Shown: positions 58,601 through 64,000 of the stretch, piece by piece
Layout of the letters: every line of letters starts with the position of its first letter
Position numbering within the stretch: position 1 is the stretch's first letter
Assembly: GCA_037833965.1 (NCBI GenBank)
Contig: AP031359.1
Location: 1,174,001-1,238,000 of the forward strand
Source: Marchantia polymorpha subsp. ruderalis
Lineage: Eukaryota; Streptophyta; Marchantiopsida; Marchantiales; Marchantiaceae
Reading direction: 5' to 3'
DNA: 64,000 bases
Program-made: the position numbers and the translations under genes
The notes under the pieces: generated by a model
Told to the model about the DNA's origin: nothing
What the model saw: only the letters and a program-made list of their open reading frames with translations
The model's database searches: none

Positions 58601-61600
58601 AGTGCCACCAGCAGGAAGGCCACCCGCAGTGGGAGCCTTCGGTCCAGAAACACCATCACCTGGAGTGGGAGCTCCACCAGCTCCTTCCACTCCTTCTGTG
58701 AGTAATCCTACTACAGCTGAAGTTCCCGCGACTTATCCGGTCCATTTTGGTAAGACCTATCAGAGGCGCGCCTGGAAGTCTCGGGAGAAACTTGATGATA
58801 CGGTTCGCAACCTCGAGCAACTACTGGGCGAACTCAGACTTCACGATACTACATCTGAGGCCCCGGTTGCTCCACCCCCTGATCCTACAGCAAAGGGGGC
58901 AGCTTCATCCTCTTCCCAGACAATCGATCCTATCTTTCGAAGGGGGGAAAGAGTTAGGAAAAGAGTCGAAAAATATGACCAATTGTTGGAAAGGAGGAAG
59001 AAGAAGCATAGAGGTTTAGTTTCATATCAAGAGACTCGCAAAGAGCCGACCACCTATCAAGAAGCCTTACAGGGTGGAGATTCTGTCCAGTGGAAAGATG
59101 CAATGGAAAACGAAACTTCTTCCTTGAAGAAAAATCAGATATGGACGCTGACAGAATTACCTGCTGGCAAGAACGTCGTCGGTTGCAAATGGGTTTTCAA
59201 AATCAAATACAAGCCAGACGGTGCTGTGGATCGATATAAGGCGAGGTTAGTAGCGAAAGGATACTCACAGGTTTACGGTGTCGACTTTTCGGAGACATTT
59301 TCTCCTGTGGTAAAGATGACATCTATTCGGGTGTTATTGGCTCTAGCAGCTCAACACAACTTAGAGCTGCACCAAATGGATGTGAAGACTGCATTCTTAA
59401 ATGGACTGCTAGATGAAGAAGTCTACATGGCCCTTCCTGAAGGGTTGAATATCTCTTCTGAGAGAAACATAGTATGTAAACTGAACAAGTCCATTTATGG
59501 ACTGAAGCAATCCTCACGACAGTGGTATCAAAGGATTGACTCGTTCTTACTGCAGATTGCTTTCACCAGAGCAAATGAGATCAGAATGTTTATATATACT
59601 CTCAGGAGAAAGCATTTTTGTATTTAGCACTATATGTGGACAACTGTATATTGGCAAGTAATTCCTTGGATCTTCTCACAAAGATCAAGATGAAACTCAA
59701 AACGGAGTTCGATATGGTGGACTTAGAAGAGATCCATCAGTGTCTTGTTATGCAAGTAGACAGAAATCGAGAAGAAGGGTGGATTCGGATCTCCCAACCA
59801 CGATTTGGTTGAAAAGCTTGCGAAGTTCAACATGGCTGACTGTAAGCCTATTGACACACCAATGGAACCCGGTTTAAAGTTAAGTGTGCTTGACTCTCCT
59901 AATTCAGTGGGAGAAAGTCAAGAGATGAAAGATATACCGTATCAAGCTGCTGTTGGAAGCTTGATGTGGGCAATGGTCTGTACTAGACCTGACATATCTT
60001 ATGCTGTGAGCTCAGTTCATGTCAAATCCCGGATTGATGCACTGGAAGGCAGTCAAGAGAATTTTCAGATACCTGAAAGGGACTCTCGACTTTGGCCTTG
60101 TGTTTACAAGGGTTGATAAACCATCCGCTTTAGCTGGATATTCTGACGCGGACTGGGGAGGTTGCCTTGACACGAGACAATCTACTTCTGGGTATTGTTT
60201 CCAATTCAATGGTGGAACCATTAGTTGGACATCAAAGAAACAAAAATCGGTAGCACTTTCATCCACGCAAGCAGAATATATGGCTTTGTCCAAAGCTGGA
60301 GCTGAAGCTATATGGTTAAGAGAATTAATGAAGGATCTAGGTTTCCAGCTGGAGTCGACAACCATATTCTGCGACAATCAAAGTGCTACTGCACAAATTG
60401 TTAACCAGAAGAATCACGAGAGATCTAAACACATCGATATCAGATATCACTTCGTCAGGGACCTAGCCGCGAATAGCTTGGTCAAGCTGATTTATCTCTC
60501 CACCGAGGACATGATAGCTGACATCATGACAAAACCATTTGCTAGAGAAAGGCATTGGTGTCATTGTCAGAATCTGGGTTTATTAGATAAAAATGAGGAA
60601 GAGAGAAGTAAGTAGGTAGCAAGTGGGAGTGTTAGAATGCAGATTACTCCCTACTTCTTCGGGACCTGTACACTATGTCCTAGTTATTAGGACTGAGGTT
60701 ACTAATAGTTAGGATGGATACTAACTGGGGATGTGACCCTCGAATGGGTGCGTCCCATGACGGGCATGACCCTTCTTAGAGCTGCGATCCGTGTGCTCTC
60801 ATGACCTTTTGTCCTATCCGGATTGGGTACTTAAACCCAATCCGGGTCGCCTGTTTTCATCCATCAATTAAACTTCAATCCTTCCTCAACAGTGACTGAT
60901 CTCTTACTCTCTATTGCATCGTATTGCATCGTATTGCATCGTATGATCTAACAGGCTCTAACTCAGCTATATTGACACCGTGGTTTGACCTGTGATATTG
61001 TGTTTTATTGTTACTGGGTTGAAAGTGTTCTGTATTCCTTTCTGGGTGCACGTGGATTCTTGCACAGAAATTATCCACTTTCCGGGCCCAGGCATGCTGA
61101 AACCGTTGCCTTCTACATGCTACGGCGGATATTTGAGTTGCGTTGGAATTCCAGTTCTGGATTCATAGACGCTGTGGTCAGTAGGTATCTCTGGTAGATT
61201 TGATCTGTATTCACTTTGAGGCTGCTGATTTCGGTATTCCTTGAATACTTCTGTGCGAATTTGTCGAGCTGTGTAGACAATTCTGCAAAATTTTAACGGG
61301 CACTGTTCAATAGCTCTCTAGATCAACACCCCTGGGTAAGAGATTGAATCTAGAATCGTATCATTCTTTGACCCAATGTATATACGGTTTTATCCCCAGC
61401 TTTTGGTTCCGAATTGGTAGTGACAACTTCAATCGACTGTATCCTGTTGTTGAGAGTTATTGTCATAAATGCAACTCTATTCATTTTCTATTCATTCGTA
61501 AGCTTGCATACACTTTATACAATAGGAACAAAGTTTTAAGGAAGAATTGTCTATAGTATTGGAGCTCTAATATTTTATCAATGAAAAATCCCTCTGAACT

Positions 61601-64000
61601 GCGGAGAAAGTGTGTTAATAGATCTGTTGTTCTCTTTTTGCAGATATTGGGAAATGGGATGTCTAATAAAATGTGGGAAGGAACGGTGGAGCACGCCAAG
61701 ACTTGTCTTCTTAGTGGTAAACTGCATGTGTACTATGCAGATGACAAGCAAAACATTGGAGTAATATTCAACAACATTTTCCAGCTTATGGGCCTGATAG
61801 CTGATGGGCAGTACATGTCTTTTGACTCTCTCTTGGATAATGAGAAGGTATTTCTGAAGTCGACCTGTAGATACTGTGTTTTCATAGAAGATGATGACAT
61901 TGACTTGCTGTGAACTGATTTAAACTCATTTTCATCAGCTCAGATAACGGTAATAAACCTGTCGCAGACGTGATGTGGTAGAGATGGACTTTCTTTTCCT
62001 TGAGAATGCCCCTTTGAGTCCGTCGGACTTATATGGTGATACGCATTTTGGATATATATCATCAGTGTCTATACTGTTCAACCTTCACGCAACGTGATTT
62101 GACTTGATTTCCATACGATATTACCTTTCTTGGCAAGTTTGACATGTATCTAGCTCATCAACTAGCCCAATCTCACACCTAGGTTACTTTGTCAATGCAT
62201 AGCTCATCATCTAATTTCCGTCCTTGCATTTATGCAGCAAGTAGCGCTAAAAGATAGTAGTCATGTGGAAGTGGGTTTTTTTCCTGTGTTATTGATTTTA
62301 ACTGCATCACTCGGGCCTTCTGTCTTCTGTCTAGATTTGTTCCTTATATTTTGAAATCACCGGTACAATTCTAGGTTTGCTTGGTTGTGCTATCCAAGAA
62401 GCGATAGAAAGATGGATTCAGGATATCTATTACGCATATTCGATTGTGAGTAGGAGCATAAAACTTTGGTTTAGTGCCTGAGTACCCGAAACCCTAAACC
62501 CTAAACCCTTTACTGTCCTTCAGCTGTCAACCAAGCACAAGCTCAGGGCGCTCAAACATCATTATCGCTTCGTTCCTAAAAGATTCTTTACGCTCTTTGA
62601 CTGCATCCTTCATCTCATTGAGATCTCACTGACAGCCCTTTTCTGTTAGACTTTATATGATCGTCCTTGAACTCCGCTGTCAACCTCTCTAACCAATAGA
62701 CAGTACTCCCTTGAAGAGGGAGGCAAAAGGAATGCCATCGGATTTCTTCCTCTTATCAGTCTGATTTATCTTACTTGAATGACGTGAACTTCGCTTATCT
62801 TACTGGTATCATTCACCCTATCTCCTCTCGGGAAACATGATCCACTGATAGTTCACCAATTTCTTCGATTCCCGCTGCTCTTGATTGAATCTTCCACTTG
62901 AATGATAAACGAAGTTGCGTTTGCTTGAGGATCATCTTTTTATATGTAAAAGATCTTTACTTTCATCCGTATCCGCATGGCCACTGTGCGGTGTTGATAC
63001 GCATGACTACCTGTTAACAGTTCTTTGCAGTGAGTTATCTTCTTTATGGCTATTTCACAGAAAAGTCAGTATTCTCTTTTCAGTCTCCTAAGAAAACGTT
63101 AAATGTGGATGGCCTCAGAAGATGCATATGGTGCCTGGCCTTCCTATCTTCAATTTTGTATAGAAAGGAATTTCTATGGCTGGTGGAATCTATCTGTCTG
63201 ATAGTTGAACCTTACTTCCTCTGTTTGTACTTACTACATCTACGATCCATGTATCTCTCCGGCTTCCGTGTTGCCCGTTTTGGTAAGACATCTGAACCAG
63301 AGTTTTAACACTTTCTAACCGTTTGCATGGCATACGTGTCTTCTCTCATCGTGTAGTCGTGTCTTGGATCAGTATGATCGTTTCTGCAATTAGTACTGCT
63401 ATGTAGGCTTGTTCTGGACTTATTTGGTGTACTGCTACAATCAGTACATTAATATTGGCATCAAACGATAGGTCATATTTTTGGACATACATACCGTAGA
63501 TCAGAACCCTGATAATGTCCTTCCTTGGATCTCTTCCATTCTTCTAGTCAACATATGGAGGACCTTACTTAAGTGTTTTAAGATAACTTTATATTTGTGA
63601 AAACTATTGAGGAGCTTCTTGAGGTTAACTTGTGTTGTAGAGCATCTTTATTTCTCAAATCACATGCATTGACGTTTTGTATTGAATTCAATATTTCTTT
63701 GCATTCATCTCGCACCTCTTATCAGTCCATTGCTTATATTCTTTTGGTTATCTACCCCTCTCCTCCCTCAATTTCCATTTTACTCCTCCTTTAGTTCGCT
63801 TGTTGGATATGTAAACCATCCGGAGATTGCTTACCTATCTTTGTTGGACACTTCACTTGCTTCGGCCTTGTTTGTTGCTGCTAGATGTCTGGGCACTGAA
63901 AAAATCACTATCCCTGATCCACGAGCACGGGTTGCGGTTACTGGGTCTGTTTGTTGATGGCGACCTAGGGTACACTCTTTCTGGACTAACACTTTTTTGA
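43549..64000 (+). CDS. CBP60: CBP60 family (calmodulin-binding protein 60) gene, 3' end beyond window
   Basis: Six exons join with matching phases: 43549-43637, 44056-44131, 46623-46741, 46861-47354, 52224-52384 and 61644-61847. All splice sites are GT-AG and no in-frame stop occurs. The product begins [16 protein letters not shown] with a basic patch, then [15 protein letters not shown] and LEPLLRRV, then [10 protein letters not shown]. The conserved central domain follows, with [20 protein letters not shown], the [10 protein letters not shown] region and [20 protein letters not shown], and ends with [16 protein letters not shown] and [20 protein letters not shown]60 proteins are plant nuclear, calcium/calmodulin-linked transcription factors acting in immunity (SARD1 and CBP60g in Arabidopsis). 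The last part, including C-terminal residues, is missing. Introns reach 9.3 kb. This is the one intact host gene in the window. Confidence 0.9.
44056..44131 (+). CDS. CBP60: CBP60 exon 2
   Basis: Acceptor TTTTCAG, donor GTAAGC. It encodes [15 protein letters not shown] and LEPLLRRV, a strongly conserved N-terminal motif of the family. It ends in phase 0. Confidence 0.9.
44235..44254. repeat. Perfect 20-bp palindrome in intron 2-3 region
   Basis: CATTAAGCAGCTGCTTAATG is its own reverse complement. It lies in intron 2. Confidence 0.9.
45335..45760 (+). repeat. Diverged dispersed repeat in intron 3 (copy 1)
   Basis: It aligns loosely with 48210-48670 in intron 4: ATGAAACAGCC...GATTATGTGACGA...TGATGCCCG-like, then the TTGGTTCCC stretch and, later, CGTGTTAAGCCCTTG against CGTGTTAGGCCCTAG. 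No coding capacity is recognised. It is probably an old non-LTR or unclassified element. Confidence 0.5.
46623..46741 (+). CDS. CBP60: CBP60 exon 3
   Basis: Acceptor TGTTAG, donor GTAAGT. The first part ([20 protein letters not shown]) is not conserved in memory of other members; the second part, [12 protein letters not shown], is a family landmark. It ends in phase 2. Confidence 0.8.
46861..47354 (+). CDS. CBP60: CBP60 exon 4
   Basis: The largest exon, 494 bp, encodes the first half of the conserved CBP60 domain: [26 protein letters not shown], the acidic [31 protein letters not shown] and [20 protein letters not shown]. Acceptor GGCCAG, donor GTAAGT, phase 1 at the end. Confidence 0.92.
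48210..48670 (+). repeat. Diverged dispersed repeat in intron 4 (copy 2)
   Basis: Counterpart of 45335-45760 (ATGAAGCAGTCGCGATCATATGACG and following). A shorter related stretch, GCATGCCAAGCCCTTGCGG, occurs near 51466. Confidence 0.5.
50003..50260 (+). pseudogene. Penelope-like reverse transcriptase fossil in CBP60 intron 4
   Basis: One frame reads [34 protein letters not shown] over about 40 residues (palm motif with MGTSCA), then after a frameshift [10 protein letters not shown] and [14 protein letters not shown], with the catalytic YVDD. The spacing and the IGI.MGT.CA pattern fit Penelope-like elements better than LTR or LINE enzymes. Flanks are not recognisable and the copy is clearly dead. 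Confidence 0.55.
52224..52384 (+). CDS. CBP60: CBP60 exon 5
   Basis: Acceptor CAACAG, donor GTAAGC. It encodes [31 protein letters not shown] and [18 protein letters not shown], the most conserved part of the domain. It ends in phase 0. Confidence 0.92.
55517..55858 (+). repeat. 5' LTR of the copia element
   Basis: It contains two strong hairpins: ATGGGTGCGTCCC with its 13-bp complement (55631-55662) and CCGGATTGGGT with its complement (55743-55770), the second around ACTTAA. The 3' LTR has lost part of the first hairpin. Confidence 0.9.
55859..55870 (+). other. Primer binding site (initiator Met tRNA type)
   Basis: TGGTATCAGAGC directly follows the 5' LTR, the common copia site for the initiator methionine tRNA. 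Confidence 0.92.
56288..57165 (+). pseudogene. gag: Copia gag
   Basis: The frame reads [20 protein letters not shown], then [37 protein letters not shown] and one zinc knuckle, [14 protein letters not shown] (CX2CX4HX4C, with V where G is usual). A TGA near 56415 and TAA at 57164 interrupt it. No clear start codon is kept. Confidence 0.8.
57167..58420 (+). pseudogene. pol: Copia protease and integrase
   Basis: VDSGATQHM (57167) is the protease active site. The integrase zinc head follows ([21 protein letters not shown]), then the core with [11 protein letters not shown] (57762), [11 protein letters not shown] (57950) and [14 protein letters not shown] (58050), and the [17 protein letters not shown] stretch. 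Stops lie at 57440 and 57617, and the frame shifts between 57835 and 57930. A proline-rich linker follows to about 58720. Confidence 0.85.
59041..59812 (+). pseudogene. pol: Copia reverse transcriptase
   Basis: Motifs [51 protein letters not shown] and [14 protein letters not shown] are present. The catalytic YVDD reads YVDN (about 59632), so the enzyme would be inactive even without the frameshifts near 59575 and 59800. Confidence 0.87.
59813..60615 (+). pseudogene. pol: Copia RNase H
   Basis: After a frame change, [17 protein letters not shown] is followed by [30 protein letters not shown] and the catalytic IFCDNQSA, then [14 protein letters not shown] and [11 protein letters not shown], the usual copia end. 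Stop at 60613. Confidence 0.88.
60621..60953 (+). repeat. Polypurine tract and 3' LTR of the copia element
   Basis: AAGTGGGAG (60621-60629) precedes TGTTAG at 60630. The LTR lacks about 40 bp of the GGGTGCGTCCC hairpin region present in the 5' LTR and has GCATCGTATT expanded to three units near its end. Confidence 0.88.
61644..61847 (+). CDS. CBP60: CBP60 exon 6
   Basis: Acceptor TTTGCAG, donor GTATTT. It encodes [37 protein letters not shown] and [20 protein letters not shown], ending DNEK in phase 0. All are landmarks of the domain end. Confidence 0.92.
61848..64000 (+). other. CBP60 intron 6, running out of the window
   Basis: I searched for the expected continuation (a VDKLVKVAYENW-like stretch) and did not find it, so the next exon probably lies beyond 64000. 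The stretch contains a short telomere-like repeat (62489-62508) and no recognised gene. Confidence 0.6.
62489..62508 (-). repeat. Short interstitial telomere-type repeat
   Basis: AAACCCTAAACCCTAAACCC is 20 bases of the plant telomere unit (CCCTAAA). Such short runs also serve as telo-box elements near promoters. Here it is inside an intron. Confidence 0.85.

Larger units (their letters stand above)
55517..60953 (+). mobile_element. Ty1/copia LTR retrotransposon, decayed
   Basis: Two LTRs of 342 and 324 bp start TGTTAGAATG and end ATCTAACA. The flanks GGCTG (55512-55516) and GGCTC (60954-60958) form a 5-bp target duplication with one change. Primer binding site (55859), gag, protease, integrase, reverse transcriptase, RNase H and polypurine tract follow in copia order. 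It lies in the same orientation as the host gene, so its own polyadenylation signal could in principle act on the CBP60 transcript. Confidence 0.9.
52385..61643 (+). other. CBP60 intron 5, 9.3 kb, with a copia insertion
   Basis: The intron holds the complete but dead Ty1/copia element at 55517-60953. The flanks 52385-55516 and 60954-61643 carry only T-rich sequence and short frames without domains. I find no missing exon in them. Confidence 0.7.

Noticed and set aside
63682-63957. Open frame near the window end as the last CBP60 exon
   Set aside because: The translation does not resemble the expected C-terminal part of the family, and no fitting splice acceptor joins exon 6.

Overview
The window is nuclear DNA of a land plant, most likely a liverwort (Marchantia-like). 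The plant assignment rests on a spliced CBP60 gene, plant-type Ty3/gypsy and Ty1/copia retrotransposons and a tRNA-Asp type primer binding site. The liverwort guess rests on my memory of a coiled-coil protein family and of methyltransferase-bearing retroelements in such genomes, and was not checked by search.

Bases 1-36658 are a stack of nested retroelements. The building block is a very long LTR (about 3.2-5.4 kb) that carries a whole protein gene: an N-terminal globular domain, a low-complexity middle and a long coiled coil. Parts of five such LTRs are visible: a minus-strand one ending at 1256, LTR-A (to 4478), LTR-C (6025-21322), LTR-F (21444-26811) and LTR-E (32318-36658, minus strand). 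LTR-F begins TG, ends CA and has a perfect 5-bp target duplication. LTR-E is followed by a tRNA-Asp primer binding site and a gag gene, which identifies these blocks as LTRs. One gene copy (B) is cut into three pieces by the insertions of LTR-C and LTR-F.

Inside LTR-C sits a 12.06-kb Ty3/gypsy element (8642-20702). Its single long reading frame runs gag, protease, cytosine-5 DNA methyltransferase, reverse transcriptase, RNase H, integrase and a C-terminal PHD finger. It is dead (two frameshifts, about ten stops), but every domain is readable. A second, truncated copy lies at 27886-30695 on the minus strand and a small tail fragment at 5100-5311. Short hairpin repeats (GCCTTCGGC) fill the 5' part of the F-type LTRs and also run through coding sequence.

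Bases 36659-42720 are a sharply AT-rich block with a fossil pogo/CENP-B-like DNA-binding domain, a decayed unknown gene and several long palindromes.

Bases 43549-64000 hold the only apparently intact host gene, a plus-strand CBP60 (calmodulin-binding protein 60) gene. Six exons are visible and the 3' end lies beyond the window. Its introns reach 9.3 kb and contain a decayed 5.4-kb Ty1/copia element, a Penelope-like reverse transcriptase fossil and diverged repeats. No tRNA, rRNA or CRISPR was seen.
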